A stretch of DNA of 64,000 nt. It comes from Psychrobacter sp. UBA3962. GTDB lineage: Bacteria; Pseudomonadota; Gammaproteobacteria; Pseudomonadales; Moraxellaceae. Location of the stretch: assembly GCF_002385225.1 (NCBI RefSeq), contig NZ_DGDC01000033.1, positions 56,968-120,967 on the forward strand, given 5' to 3'. Below the pieces are notes generated by a model that made no database searches, had not been told where the DNA came from, and was given only the letters and a program-made list of their open reading frames with translations. Below, in pieces: positions 9,197 through 18,485 of the stretch (the stretch's first letter is position 1; each line of letters starts with the position of its first letter). The translations under genes and the position numbers were made by a program.

Positions 9197-10207
9197 ATGA
9201 GTTATATATTTAATCGCACCTATCCACATACTCGTTTACGCCGTTTACGTGTTCATGACAACGTTCGTGCTATGGTGCGTGAAGTTGAGTTGCACCCTAA
9301 ACACTTGATTGCTCCAGTATTCGTACTGGACGGTGAAAATCAGCGTGAAGCTGTTGCTAGTATGCCTGGTGTTGAGCGTTTATCGATTGATCTATTAGTT
9401 GAATACGCCAAAGAGCTTTTGGCAGAAGGTGTAAGCACCATCGATATCTTCCCTGTCATTGATGCCAGTCTAAAAACTGAAGATGGTCGTGAAGCCTATA
9501 ACCCAGATGGTCTAACCTGCCGTGCGGTTCGTGCAATCAAAAAAGAAGTTCCAGGCATGGTGGTTATGACTGACGTTGCTTTAGACCCTTACACCACCCA
9601 TGGTCAAGATGGTCTGCTAGACGAGTCAGGCTATGTGGTTAATGATGACACTGTTGATGTTTTAGTGAAGCAAACCCTGGCACACGCTCGCGCAGGAGCA
9701 GACATCATCTCTCCAAGTGACATGATGGATGGCCGTATTTTGGCTATGCGTGAAGCTTTAGAAGAAGAAGGCTTTGTAAATACAGCCCTTATGGCCTACT
9801 CTGCCAAATACGCTTCTGCTTATTATGGTCCGTTCCGTGATGCGGTAGGCAGTGCTGGTAACCTAAAAGGTGGCCACAAAAAGCAATATCAGATGGACTT
9901 TGGTAACCGCGCAGAAGCCTTACATGAAGTGGCCATGGATATCAATGAAGGTGCTGACATGGTTATGATTAAACCAGGTCAACCCTATTTAGATCTTATC
10001 CGTGAAGTAAAAGACACCTTTGGCGTACCTACCTTTGCCTATCAAGTTTCCGGTGAATACGCCATGCACATGGCCGCCATTCAGAACGGCTGGTTAACTG
10101 AGGACGTTATTCTTGAGTCATTGCTTGGCTTTAGACGTGCTGGTGCTGATGGCATCTTAACTTACTTTGCTTTAGAAGCTGCCAAGAAACTAAATGCTTT
10201 AAGATAG
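9197..10207 (+). CDS. hemB: Delta-aminolevulinic acid dehydratase (porphobilinogen synthase)
   Basis: This cytoplasmic enzyme condenses two 5-aminolevulinates to porphobilinogen in tetrapyrrole synthesis. It has 336 residues from the ATG at 9197, the usual length. The two Schiff-base lysines are Lys204 (in AYSAKYASAYYGPF) and Lys259 (in MVMIKPGQPYLD). The metal loop reads DVALDPYTTHGQDG, with Asp where zinc enzymes such as that of E. coli have Cys, so this is the magnesium-type enzyme known from Pseudomonas. A TTG 21 bp upstream is in frame, but the ATG has AGGA six bases before it and is preferred. The gene stands alone and is followed by a strong terminator. Confidence 0.97.
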   Translation: MSYIFNRTYPHTRLRRLRVHDNVRAMVREVELHPKHLIAPVFVLDGENQREAVASMPGVERLSIDLLVEYAKELLAEGVSTIDIFPVIDASLKTEDGREAYNPDGLTCRAVRAIKKEVPGMVVMTDVALDPYTTHGQDGLLDESGYVVNDDTVDVLVKQTLAHARAGADIISPSDMMDGRILAMREALEEEGFVNTALMAYSAKYASAYYGPFRDAVGSAGNLKGGHKKQYQMDFGNRAEALHEVAMDINEGADMVMIKPGQPYLDLIREVKDTFGVPTFAYQVSGEYAMHMAAIQNGWLTEDVILESLLGFRRAGADGILTYFALEAAKKLNALR

Positions 10208-10251
10208 CTTCTGAAAGTGAAAAATCATTAAGCGTAAAGTTAATTAAGCAT

Positions 10252-10290
10252 AAAAAACCCCCGTATCCAATCAGATACGGGGGTTCTTAT
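10252..10290 (+). terminator. Bidirectional terminator between hemB and ompW-like gene
   Basis: A perfect 12-bp stem (AACCCCCGTATC at 10256-10267, complement 10274-10285) with a 6-nt loop. There are T residues on the right and an A run on the left, so it serves hemB (plus) and the convergent OmpW gene (minus). Confidence 0.88.
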
Positions 10291-10347
10291 TTTAGTCTGC
10301 TTACTTATTTAATTAAGTTAAGCCGACTTTTATTTAACTGGCTTCTA

Positions 10348-10986
10348 TTAGAAGCGTTGTACGTAAGAGATACCATATACCCATGGGTTGATCTCTGCTG
10401 TACCCGCGTCTTGGCCATTAAGCTTAACATCTGGCTCAAGGTCGATGTAACGAGCATCTAAACGAACTGCGTCAGTTTCATTGATTTTGAAGTCAATACC
10501 TGCGTGACCCGCTACGCCCCAGCTGTCTTTAATTTGTAAATCAACACCTGGTACACCTGAACGCTCTTTAAAGAAAGTCGTATAGTTTGCACCCACACCA
10601 ACAAACGGCTTCACGTTCGCATGTACATTATCGAAGTGGTACTGTAGTGATAGGGTTGGTGGTAAAAGCTGAGTTTTAGATTCTGCCATACCAACACCTG
10701 GTACATCGATGATGATGTCATGATGGAATGGTAAAGCTGCCAGTAGCTCAACACCCACATTATCTGCTACGAAGTACTCAGCAGTAAGTGTTGGACGTAC
10801 GTCAGGATCAATATGATCAATACGAATGTTGCCAAAGTCACTCTTGTCTAGATTACCATTTTTACTGTCTGGCTCAACGTGGCCAACACCCACACCTACA
10901 GTCCAAGTGCCTGCAGTTTCTGCCATTGCAGTCATGCTTAGACCAGCAGCTACAGCAGCCATTAACAATGCTTGACGTTTAATCAT
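10348..10986 (-). CDS. ompW: OmpW family outer membrane protein
   Basis: This 212-residue eight-stranded outer membrane barrel belongs to the OmpW/AlkL family, linked to passage of small hydrophobic compounds. It has a signal peptide (about 1-22, TAMA cleavage), the family-type opening GTWTVGVGVGHVEPD, the mid-protein segment LLPPTLSLQYHF, an internal FKINETDAVRLDARY strand pair and a C-terminal Phe (YGISYVQRF), the usual barrel-assembly signal. The ribosome site is GAGGAT. It is monocistronic and shares a terminator with hemB. The substrate is unknown. Confidence 0.92.
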   Translation of the reverse strand: MIKRQALLMAAVAAGLSMTAMAETAGTWTVGVGVGHVEPDSKNGNLDKSDFGNIRIDHIDPDVRPTLTAEYFVADNVGVELLAALPFHHDIIIDVPGVGMAESKTQLLPPTLSLQYHFDNVHANVKPFVGVGANYTTFFKERSGVPGVDLQIKDSWGVAGHAGIDFKINETDAVRLDARYIDLEPDVKLNGQDAGTAEINPWVYGISYVQRF

Positions 10987-11357
10987 ACTATCCTCAACTT
11001 AGTTGTTTAAATACTGGGTAAAAATGCAAAATTTACTTTAATAAATCAGTATGTGTATTCATCGAAATCAAAGCGTTAGAATCTTGCGCTTATCTAACTC
11101 CATAGTTGTATTATATTACAAAGCCATACATAGAGTAAGGTCTTTCTAGTAAAAAAAACGACTTCATAGTCGAGTTTGTAATGGCTCAATAAGTTTGCAT
11201 AGATTTGGTTGTGATTTTAAAGCGAACCCCTATAATAACCACTCGATCATTTTACAGTTTTGAAGTTAATTTCGACTGTCTAACCATCGTCTAAAAAACC
11301 CTCTAAATTTAGTCTAGTTATCCAATCTCTATCGTTAGCAATATAAAAAGGTGTACC
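10987..11357. other. Divergent promoter region of ompW-like gene and rep
   Basis: About 370 bp of AT-rich DNA between divergent genes. A plausible rep promoter is given separately. No reading frame or RNA gene is evident. Confidence 0.5.
11209..11236 (+). promoter_or_regulatory. Candidate rep promoter
   Basis: TTGTGA (11209-11214) and perfect TATAAT (11231-11236) with a 16-bp spacer, about 120 bp upstream of the rep ATG. Consensus match only. Confidence 0.45.
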
Positions 11358-13397
11358 ATGAGTAAGCTTAACCCCAAACAACAAGAGGCCATGACTTATG
11401 TGTCTGGTCCCCTCCTCGTTTTAGCGGGTGCAGGCTCAGGTAAGACCTCAGTAATTACCCAAAAAATCGCTTATCTTATTGAGCAGTGCAATATTCCTGC
11501 TGAGCGCATTACTGCCGTGACCTTTACCAACAAGGCGGCACGTGAAATGAAGGCACGTGTCTCCTCGCTCATGCCCAAAGAAAAAACCCGGGGACTTACG
11601 GTGTCAACGTTCCACCAATTTGGGCTACAGTTTTTGCGTTATGAGCTACTGCACACCCCATTAAAAGGTAACTTCTCTATCATGGATGCCGACGACAGCA
11701 AGCGACTGTTGATGGAGCTGATGATGCGTGACAACCTATCTGGGGCAGAAAGTCGCGAGCTTGTGGGCAAGGCTATTAAATTTATCTCTGACTGGAAAAA
11801 CGATCTAATTGAGCCCGACAAAGCGATGGAAACCTTAGATGATCCAGAAGATATGATTTTTGCCAATCTTTATGCTTTATATGAGCGTAACTTGCGGGCT
11901 TATAATGCTGTGGACTTTGATGACTTAATTGTCCTGCCCGCCAAAATATTAAGTGAAAATCAACAGCTACGCGATAAATGGCAAAACCGCATCCGCTACT
12001 TATTGGTGGATGAGTATCAAGATACCAACACCGCTCAGTACGAGCTAATTAAGCTAATTGTGGGTCCAACTGGTAAATTCACTGTGGTGGGTGATGATGA
12101 CCAATCTATTTATGCTTGGCGCGGGGCACGTCCTGAGAACATGGCGCTACTAAAAGAAGATTTCCCAAAGCTAAAAGTGATTAAGCTTGAGCAAAACTAT
12201 CGCTCGACCAACCGTATCTTGAATGCGGCCAACACCGTGATTATGAATAACGAGCATTTGTTTGAAAAAGCATTGTGGTCGGATAAAGGTCAGGGCGAGA
12301 AAATCCGCATTATTAATTGCCGTAATGACGATGATGAAGCCGAGCGCGTCGCCAAGGAGATTGTGGCGCATAAGCTGCGTAATGGCAATGAGTGGGAGCA
12401 ATACGCGGTTTTATATCGCAGTAACTTCCAAGCTCGTATGCTTGAGGCTCAGCTGCGACAGTTCCAAGTGCCTTATAAGCTATCGGGGGGACAGTCCTTC
12501 TTCGCTCGTAGTGAAATTAAAGACGTTATGGGCTATCTGCGTCTGATTCTAAACCCAGAAGACGACAGTGCTTTTTTACGTATCGTCAATACGCCAAAGC
12601 GTGGTTTAGGACCAGCAACCTTAGAGAAGCTAGGATTATTCTCACAGGAGCACAGTATCTCTTTACTCGCCTCCTGTACTCATGGTGGTCTGCCTCATGT
12701 CTTGCCTAGCAAGGCTTACAGCACCTTAAAAGAGTTTGGTGACTTTATTGAGCACTATACTCGCGAGCTTGATCAGCACCCAGATCCAGTACCTCTGGTC
12801 CGTCAGATGATTGATGAAACCGGGTATATCGACTTTGTGCGCAGTGACTCAAAAACACCGCAGCAAGAAAAAGGCCGTCTCGATAACATTGAAGTGCTTT
12901 ATACCAGTATTCAGGCCTTGATTAATCGCGCTGAAGATGACGATGATAAGACCATTGATGCGGTGATTCGTAAGCTGGTACTGCTCGATATGCTAGAACA
13001 GCAGCAAGAAGAGGAAAACACCAACAAGGTTAACTTAATGACCTTACATGCGGCCAAAGGCTTGGAGTTTGATTTTGTTTACATTATGGGATTAGAAGAA
13101 GAGTTGCTACCACACCGTAACTCTATCATTGCTGAAACCATTGAAGAGGAGCGCCGCTTAATGTACGTGGGCATTACCCGTGCCCGTCGTGAACTGACTT
13201 TGACTTTGGCTGCTCAGCGTCGCGGGGGCGGTCAGATGCGCACCACCACTCAAAGTCGCTTTTTAGAAGAGTTGCCTGAAGAGCATTTAGACTGGCCGGC
13301 CAATGCCAAGAAGAAAAAAGCTGAGCGTGATCCTACAGTGGTCGCCAATGAGTATATGTCTAACATTAAGGCTCTACTGAAAAAGAAAAATATGTAA
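11358..13397 (+). CDS. rep: ATP-dependent DNA helicase Rep
   Basis: This 679-residue superfamily 1A 3'-5' helicase helps replication forks pass obstacles such as bound proteins. Walker A is AGAGSGKT (23-30) and motif II is DEYQD (218-222). Motif III reads VVGDDDQSIYAWRGARPENM, then VIKLEQNYRS. The RGARP sequence and the length (E. coli Rep has 673) mark it as Rep and not UvrD. Motifs V and VI (LMTLHAAKGLEFDFVYIMG, MYVGITRARRELTL) are intact. AAAAGG precedes the ATG. It is followed by a strong terminator. Confidence 0.95.
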   Translation: MSKLNPKQQEAMTYVSGPLLVLAGAGSGKTSVITQKIAYLIEQCNIPAERITAVTFTNKAAREMKARVSSLMPKEKTRGLTVSTFHQFGLQFLRYELLHTPLKGNFSIMDADDSKRLLMELMMRDNLSGAESRELVGKAIKFISDWKNDLIEPDKAMETLDDPEDMIFANLYALYERNLRAYNAVDFDDLIVLPAKILSENQQLRDKWQNRIRYLLVDEYQDTNTAQYELIKLIVGPTGKFTVVGDDDQSIYAWRGARPENMALLKEDFPKLKVIKLEQNYRSTNRILNAANTVIMNNEHLFEKALWSDKGQGEKIRIINCRNDDDEAERVAKEIVAHKLRNGNEWEQYAVLYRSNFQARMLEAQLRQFQVPYKLSGGQSFFARSEIKDVMGYLRLILNPEDDSAFLRIVNTPKRGLGPATLEKLGLFSQEHSISLLASCTHGGLPHVLPSKAYSTLKEFGDFIEHYTRELDQHPDPVPLVRQMIDETGYIDFVRSDSKTPQQEKGRLDNIEVLYTSIQALINRAEDDDDKTIDAVIRKLVLLDMLEQQQEEENTNKVNLMTLHAAKGLEFDFVYIMGLEEELLPHRNSIIAETIEEERRLMYVGITRARRELTLTLAAQRRGGGQMRTTTQSRFLEELPEEHLDWPANAKKKKAERDPTVVANEYMSNIKALLKKKNM

Positions 13398-13465
13398 GTC
13401 AAAGCTTGGGGCTAGCCAAATAAAAGATAGTCCCTACAAAGGCTAAAAAAATATTGTAAAATACC

Positions 13466-13504
13466 ACAAAAATGACAGGAAGCATGCCTGTCATTTTTGT
13501 TTTT
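13466..13504 (+). terminator. Terminator of rep
   Basis: A perfect 14-bp stem (13466-13479 and 13487-13500, core ATGACAGG) with a 7-nt loop, then TTTT. The first in-frame ATG of the mgtE frame lies inside this stem, which argues against that start. Confidence 0.9.
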
Positions 13505-13570
13505 AGGGGTTTGGTTTTTTATACCCCTAACTCCTCACCTTCTCTCTCATCAAGCAATCTAAGGGCCGCT

Positions 13571-14962
13571 ATGTCTACTCAAACTGAGCATAAAGTCAAA
13601 CCAGAACCCCTATCAGAGAGCTATGATCGCGCTGAAGACAAGCTTATTTATCTACAAAGGTTGGTAGCAGACAAAGACCTGACTACTATGGCTGAGTTCT
13701 TAGATGAGCAAACTGAGTATGAAATTGCTAGCCTACTAGAATCCTTTCCTCACGATGCTCGCCAACTGATTTGGGAGCAGGTGCCTGTCGAGCTAAAAGG
13801 TCAAGTACTGGCTGAAGTGGTCGATGATATTCGCCCCTCATTGATGGAGAACATGCAAGCAGAAGAGATTGAAACGCTTGCTGAAGACTTAGATGCTCAA
13901 GACATTGCTGAGATTTTAGATACCGTTGATGACAAGGTGCGCTCTGAGGTAATGTCTAATCTTGATGAGGATATTCGTCAGCAAGTTAGCCAGCTCAATA
14001 CTTATGAAGAGTATGAGGTGGGTGACTATATGGACCCAGACACCATTCAGATTCAAGGTAATATTACTTTGGAGGAGGTGCAAAACTGGCTGCGTCAAGA
14101 TGAAGACCTACTCGATGATGAAACCCAAGAGCTCATCGTCGTTGATTCCAGCCATCAGCTGCTGGGTCTATTAAGCTTGGTGGACCTGATTAAGTATCCA
14201 CAGCAGTCTTTGGTTGAGCAATGGATCGATCCTGCCATTACTATTAACGACAGAATGGACATTCAAGATGCGGCCGCAGTATTTCGCTCCTCTGACATTC
14301 GCTATGCCCCAGTGGTCAATAGTTTTGGCGAATTGGTTGGCCAGCTTAACGCCGAAGACATCATGGAAATTATTCAAGATGACGTAGACAGCACCATGAA
14401 GCACTTAGCTGGTGTGAGCGATGATGAAGAGCTGTTTGCACCCATTTTACGTAGTGCTAAAAGCCGTAGCGTCTGGCTCGGCATTAACTTATTAACGGCA
14501 CTACTCGCCGCCTCAGTTATTGGACAGTTTGAAGAAGTACTGGCACAAGTAGTCGCTTTAGCAGTATTAATGCCGGTCGTCGCCAGTATGGGCGGTATCT
14601 CTGGTAGCCAAACGCTAACTGTGGTTATCCGCGGCTTAGCTATGGGCCAAATCGGGGGCTCGAACCGCTTATGGTTAATGAACAAAGAGCTGTGGGTCGG
14701 TGCCATCAACGGGGTAATTTGGGCCTTAATTATGGCTGGTATTGCTCAGCTTTGGTTCCATGACCCCAAGATTAGCTTAGTCATTGGCTGTGCCATTGCC
14801 ATTAATATGACTGCTGCCAACGTAGCCGGTATCGGCATCCCACTATTTTTAAAGCGCTTAGATATTGATCCTGCCCTATCAGCCTCAGTGATCTTAACCA
14901 CCGTCACCGATATTGTTGGCTTCATGTCCTTTTTAGGCCTGGCTAGCTGGTTGATTCTGTAA
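13571..14962 (+). CDS. mgtE: Magnesium transporter MgtE
   Basis: This 463-residue inner membrane Mg2+ channel has three parts: an acidic MgtE N domain (about 30-135) that senses magnesium, two CBS domains (about 140-265, with MDPDTIQIQ and INDRMDIQDAAAVFRSSDIRYAPVV), and a five-helix membrane domain (about 320-463) with pore-region sequences PVVASMGGISGSQTLTVVIR and INMTAANVAGIGIP. I start it at 13571, where AAGGG precedes the ATG. The longer frame from 13472 starts inside the rep terminator. In the family, high magnesium closes the pore through the N and CBS domains. Confidence 0.95.
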   Translation: MSTQTEHKVKPEPLSESYDRAEDKLIYLQRLVADKDLTTMAEFLDEQTEYEIASLLESFPHDARQLIWEQVPVELKGQVLAEVVDDIRPSLMENMQAEEIETLAEDLDAQDIAEILDTVDDKVRSEVMSNLDEDIRQQVSQLNTYEEYEVGDYMDPDTIQIQGNITLEEVQNWLRQDEDLLDDETQELIVVDSSHQLLGLLSLVDLIKYPQQSLVEQWIDPAITINDRMDIQDAAAVFRSSDIRYAPVVNSFGELVGQLNAEDIMEIIQDDVDSTMKHLAGVSDDEELFAPILRSAKSRSVWLGINLLTALLAASVIGQFEEVLAQVVALAVLMPVVASMGGISGSQTLTVVIRGLAMGQIGGSNRLWLMNKELWVGAINGVIWALIMAGIAQLWFHDPKISLVIGCAIAINMTAANVAGIGIPLFLKRLDIDPALSASVILTTVTDIVGFMSFLGLASWLIL

Positions 14963-15059
14963 CCATTAGCTTTTTAGCAATTGATTTTAAAAAAAGATGA
15001 ATTAGACTGGGTGCCCTTTAATAGCCATATAGTTAAAACCACAAAATAACGGATAAATT

Positions 15060-15524
15060 ATGAACTCTGTACAAGTTAAAATCTTAAATCCAAAAATCGG
15101 TACTGACCCTAATTTCCCTATGCCCACTCGAGCCACAGATGGTTCAGCAGGTATTGATTTACGGGCTTGCATTGATGAATCTATTACCATTAAGGCCGGT
15201 GAGACTCAGCTTGTCGGTACTGGTATGGCAATTTATATCGCTGATCCTAACTATGCCGGCATCATCCTACCTCGCTCAGGCTTAGGCCATAAACACGGTA
15301 TCGTCTTAGGCAACCTTGTGGGTCTAATTGATGCAGATTATCAAGGCGAGCTGATGGTGAGTATCTGGAACCGAAGCGAGACTGATTTTGTATTAAACCC
15401 TGCAGAGCGTATGGCGCAATACATGGTGGTTCCTGTAATGCGTCCTGAGTTCGAGATTGTCGAAGAGTTCAATGAGCTAAGCGCACGCGGTGCAGGTGGC
15501 TTTGGTCACTCAGGCCGTCAATAA
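15060..15524 (+). CDS. dut: Deoxyuridine 5'-triphosphate nucleotidohydrolase (dUTPase)
   Basis: This trimeric cytoplasmic enzyme hydrolyses dUTP to dUMP and pyrophosphate, keeping uracil out of DNA and supplying dTMP synthesis. All five dUTPase motifs are present in 154 residues: AGIDLRA, PRSGLGHKHGIVLGN, GLIDADYQGELMV, ERMAQYMVVPV and the C-terminal RGAGGFGHSG that closes over the substrate. The length is standard. It begins a dut-algC-argB gene order also seen in Pseudomonas. The gap to the next gene is 97 bp, so co-transcription is possible. Confidence 0.97.
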   Translation: MNSVQVKILNPKIGTDPNFPMPTRATDGSAGIDLRACIDESITIKAGETQLVGTGMAIYIADPNYAGIILPRSGLGHKHGIVLGNLVGLIDADYQGELMVSIWNRSETDFVLNPAERMAQYMVVPVMRPEFEIVEEFNELSARGAGGFGHSGRQ

Positions 15525-15621
15525 CGTCAAGCCTCCTGTTTACAATGCAATAGCTTAAAAGTACTATTATTATAAATTTATAAAGTTATAATGATGGTTT
15601 CTTGAAATTTGGAACTTTGCT

Positions 15622-17298
15622 TTGTCAGTGACTGCCTTTAGCGACCAACGTACCCTTTTCAAAGCTTACGACATCCGTGGTGAACGTCGATTGTTCACCA
15701 CCGAGTTCATGACAGCTCTAAGTCATGCGCTTGCCCGTTACTTTGTAAAATATGCTAATGCCAATCACGTAGTCATTGGCTTTGATGCCCGTCACCATAG
15801 TGAAACCCTTGCCAGACATATGGCCTCTAGTTTTAAGGCTCATGGCTGTGAGGTCATTTGGTTGGGCTTAGTGACCACACCCTTGATGGCTTTTTGGGCC
15901 AATCAATATCAAGGCCATGGCGTCATCGCTACCGCCAGTCATTCTGAGCCACATATCAATGGCTTAAAATGGCTGATCAATAGCCAGTCCCCAAGCAGTG
16001 AGCAAATCCAGCAACTGTATCAGCAACTGATATCAAATCAGTCTAACGATGAAGACAAGATTGAAGGCAAAGATATTAATACAGCCATCCCTAAGCCAAA
16101 TAAATCTTTGCCAAAACAAATCATCTTATCTCACCAAGAAGTATTAAATCCTTATATCAATAAGGCAGTTGAAGCGCTTGATAGTATTAATGAATCACGT
16201 TTAAAACTGACTACCTCTACCCACAAGCCGTATATCGAGCGCACAGGCTCTAAGCTGAAGATTGTCGTTGATTGCTTAAATGGGTCGACTGGATTATTCG
16301 CTGAAGATTTTTACCAAGCCCACCCCAATTTGTGTTCGGAAGTTATCATACTTAACGCCAATGTTGACGGCGACTTCCCAAAGGGCAATCCAGACCCCAT
16401 GGAATACAATCGCCTCCATGAGTTGTCTGCAGCAGTTTTGCACCATAAAGCTGACTTGGGGTTAAGCTTCGATGGCGACGGGGATCGATTGATGGTAGTC
16501 GATAGCAGAGGCCAGCCGTTGGTAGCCGATCACTTATTATATCTGCTGTCTCGGGTGGCCATAGAAGACCACTTTGCTTCTGGCACTTGTAGTCACTCTA
16601 ACTGTTGCACCCCAACCGTTATCTTCGATGTGAAATGCTCTCATCACCTACCTAGCTTAATAAATCAAGCTGGGGCTGAAGCACAAATGAGTAAAACAGG
16701 CAGCAGCATCTTGCGCCGCGCCTTACAATCTAATAAAGACGGTACAGACTCGCATAATCTATTTGCCGGTGAATTATCAGGGCACTTTATCTTTAATGAT
16801 GACCACTTCTTATTGCATGATGATGCCATGTATGCAGGATTGCGCCTATTAAACTGGTTGCATCATCAGCCTATGACCCTAGCTGATGTCATCGACACTT
16901 TGCCGCAGATGGTTAGCACCCCAGATGTCTATCTGCCTTTAGCCGATTACTCTTATAGCGTATCACAAGACACTGCCGTTCCTGATGTGGCGCCAGATTC
17001 GCAGCCCATATTAAATAGACTTTCGGCTCTATGTCAGAAGCTACAGGACAATATAAAGGATCTGCCTCACTCCTTGCCAGCAGATACTCGGCTAACCTGT
17101 ATTGATGGTTTACGTTTGGATTTTAGCCACGGCTTTGGCATCATTCGCTCCTCAAACACCAGTAACAGTTTGACAGTGCGCTTCGCCGGCGACTCCCTAT
17201 CTGACTTAACTCAAATACAAGGCTATTTCGTCCACCTATGCCAATCTATCAGTGAGGATTTGGCCAATCAGGTAGCCAACATTCGGGTAAATCAGTAG
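15622..17298 (+). CDS. algC: Phosphomannomutase/phosphoglucomutase (AlgC-like), enlarged
   Basis: This 558-residue alpha-D-phosphohexomutase should interconvert hexose 1- and 6-phosphates for LPS or exopolysaccharide sugar nucleotides. Domain 1 has AYDIRG (15-20) and the phosphoserine loop TASHSEPHINGLK (Ser106). The metal loop is DGDGDR (284-289), the sugar loop GELSGH (383-388) and the phosphate loop RSSNT (509-513). The protein is about 95 residues longer than typical AlgC, with extra sequence near 120-205 and 430-490. The serine loop has SHSE where SHNP is usual, and KTGSS replaces the usual KTGHS. A TTG start (15622, GGA eight bases before) is needed, because the next ATG would delete YDIRG. 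Dut and ArgB flank it as in Pseudomonas. Confidence 0.85.
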   Translation: MSVTAFSDQRTLFKAYDIRGERRLFTTEFMTALSHALARYFVKYANANHVVIGFDARHHSETLARHMASSFKAHGCEVIWLGLVTTPLMAFWANQYQGHGVIATASHSEPHINGLKWLINSQSPSSEQIQQLYQQLISNQSNDEDKIEGKDINTAIPKPNKSLPKQIILSHQEVLNPYINKAVEALDSINESRLKLTTSTHKPYIERTGSKLKIVVDCLNGSTGLFAEDFYQAHPNLCSEVIILNANVDGDFPKGNPDPMEYNRLHELSAAVLHHKADLGLSFDGDGDRLMVVDSRGQPLVADHLLYLLSRVAIEDHFASGTCSHSNCCTPTVIFDVKCSHHLPSLINQAGAEAQMSKTGSSILRRALQSNKDGTDSHNLFAGELSGHFIFNDDHFLLHDDAMYAGLRLLNWLHHQPMTLADVIDTLPQMVSTPDVYLPLADYSYSVSQDTAVPDVAPDSQPILNRLSALCQKLQDNIKDLPHSLPADTRLTCIDGLRLDFSHGFGIIRSSNTSNSLTVRFAGDSLSDLTQIQGYFVHLCQSISEDLANQVANIRVNQ

Positions 17299-17410
17299 AA
17301 TAATAAAAGGTGTTTAAACTGTTTGTTTAAGTTCAAAAGCCATTGATTTAAATTCACCAACTATTTAATTAAACTCACGACCTATCAAAGTATAAAAAAA
17401 AGAGTCTCTC

Positions 17411-18322
17411 ATGTCCTTAAATCTAGCCCAAGCCAAAACCACTGCTCAAGTATTAACCACTGCCCTACCTTACATTCAGCGCTTTGAAGACAAAATCATT
17501 GTGGTGAAATACGGTGGCAATGCCATGACCGATCCAGAGCTAGAAAGCTCTTTCGCCCGCGATATCGTCCTGTTAAAAACAGTGGGCCTACATCCCGTTG
17601 TGGTTCATGGCGGTGGTCCTCAAGTAGATAATTTACTAAAAGAGCTAGGCCGTGAGTCAGATCGAATTGACGGTATGCGCGTTACTACCAAATCTACTAT
17701 GGACGTGGTAGAGATGGTATTAGGCGGCAGTGTCAACAAATCTATTGTCAGCCTGATTAACAAACATGGTGGCCGTGCCATTGGCTTAACGGGTAAGGAT
17801 GCGAATTTAATTCGCGCCAAAAAGCTACTTATGACTAAGACTGATGAGCAAGGTAATAGTAGTGATATCGACTTAGGCTTTGTGGGCGAAGTGGTAAGCG
17901 TCAATAAAGACGTGATTATGATGCTTATTGGCTCAAACTTCATTCCGGTGATCGCCCCCATTGGTGTAGACAATGAAGGTAACAGTTACAACATCAATGC
18001 AGACTTAGTAGCCGGTAAAGTGGCCGAGTTCCTACATGCTGAAAAATTAATGCTATTGACCAATATCAAAGGGGTCATGAATAAAGAAGGCCAAGTAGTC
18101 ACCGGATTAACTCCGAAAAAAGTCGACGAAATGATCAAAGACGGCACCATTTCAGGCGGTATGATTCCGAAGATACAGTGTGCCTTAGATGCGGTACTGG
18201 GCGGCGTAAAAAGCGCGGTTATTGTCGATGGCCGTGTGCCTAACGCCACCTTACTTGAAATCTTTACCAATGAAGGTGTGGGGACATTAATCAGCCGTGA
18301 TTTAGACGCTGCTTTAAGCTAA
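17411..18322 (+). CDS. argB: Acetylglutamate kinase
   Basis: This 303-residue amino acid kinase phosphorylates N-acetyl-L-glutamate, the second step of arginine synthesis. Visible signatures are the nucleotide-binding KYGGNAM (37-43), HGGGPQVDNLLKELG, the substrate loop GLTGKDANLIRA, YNINADLVAG, and the C-terminal GMIPKIQCALDA and GVGTLI. The length and N-terminal helix resemble the arginine-sensitive hexameric type of Pseudomonas, so feedback inhibition by arginine is likely by analogy. Last gene of the dut-algC-argB block, followed by a terminator. Confidence 0.97.
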   Translation: MSLNLAQAKTTAQVLTTALPYIQRFEDKIIVVKYGGNAMTDPELESSFARDIVLLKTVGLHPVVVHGGGPQVDNLLKELGRESDRIDGMRVTTKSTMDVVEMVLGGSVNKSIVSLINKHGGRAIGLTGKDANLIRAKKLLMTKTDEQGNSSDIDLGFVGEVVSVNKDVIMMLIGSNFIPVIAPIGVDNEGNSYNINADLVAGKVAEFLHAEKLMLLTNIKGVMNKEGQVVTGLTPKKVDEMIKDGTISGGMIPKIQCALDAVLGGVKSAVIVDGRVPNATLLEIFTNEGVGTLISRDLDAALS

Positions 18323-18409
18323 TTGCCCTTACATCTGAAATTAGCCTGATATCTGAATAGTCACGCACTACTGATAGCTATTATTTAATAAATCAAAGGT
18401 TAACAAATC

Positions 18410-18445
18410 AAAGGGCACCGCTAATAGCAGTGCCCTTTTGTTTTA
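18410..18445 (+). terminator. Terminator of argB
   Basis: A 9-bp stem (AAAGGGCAC at 18410-18418, complement 18430-18438), a small inner GCT/AGC pairing in the loop, then TTGTTTT. Confidence 0.82.
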
Positions 18446-18485
18446 TAATAATTCTAATGTTTTACGAGCGGTGTTAACTAATAAA

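Noticed and set aside
13472..13570. In-frame ATG extending the mgtE gene by 33 residues
   Set aside because: It lies inside the 14-bp stem of the rep terminator and has no ribosome site. The ATG at 13571 has AAGGG and gives the normal MgtE length.
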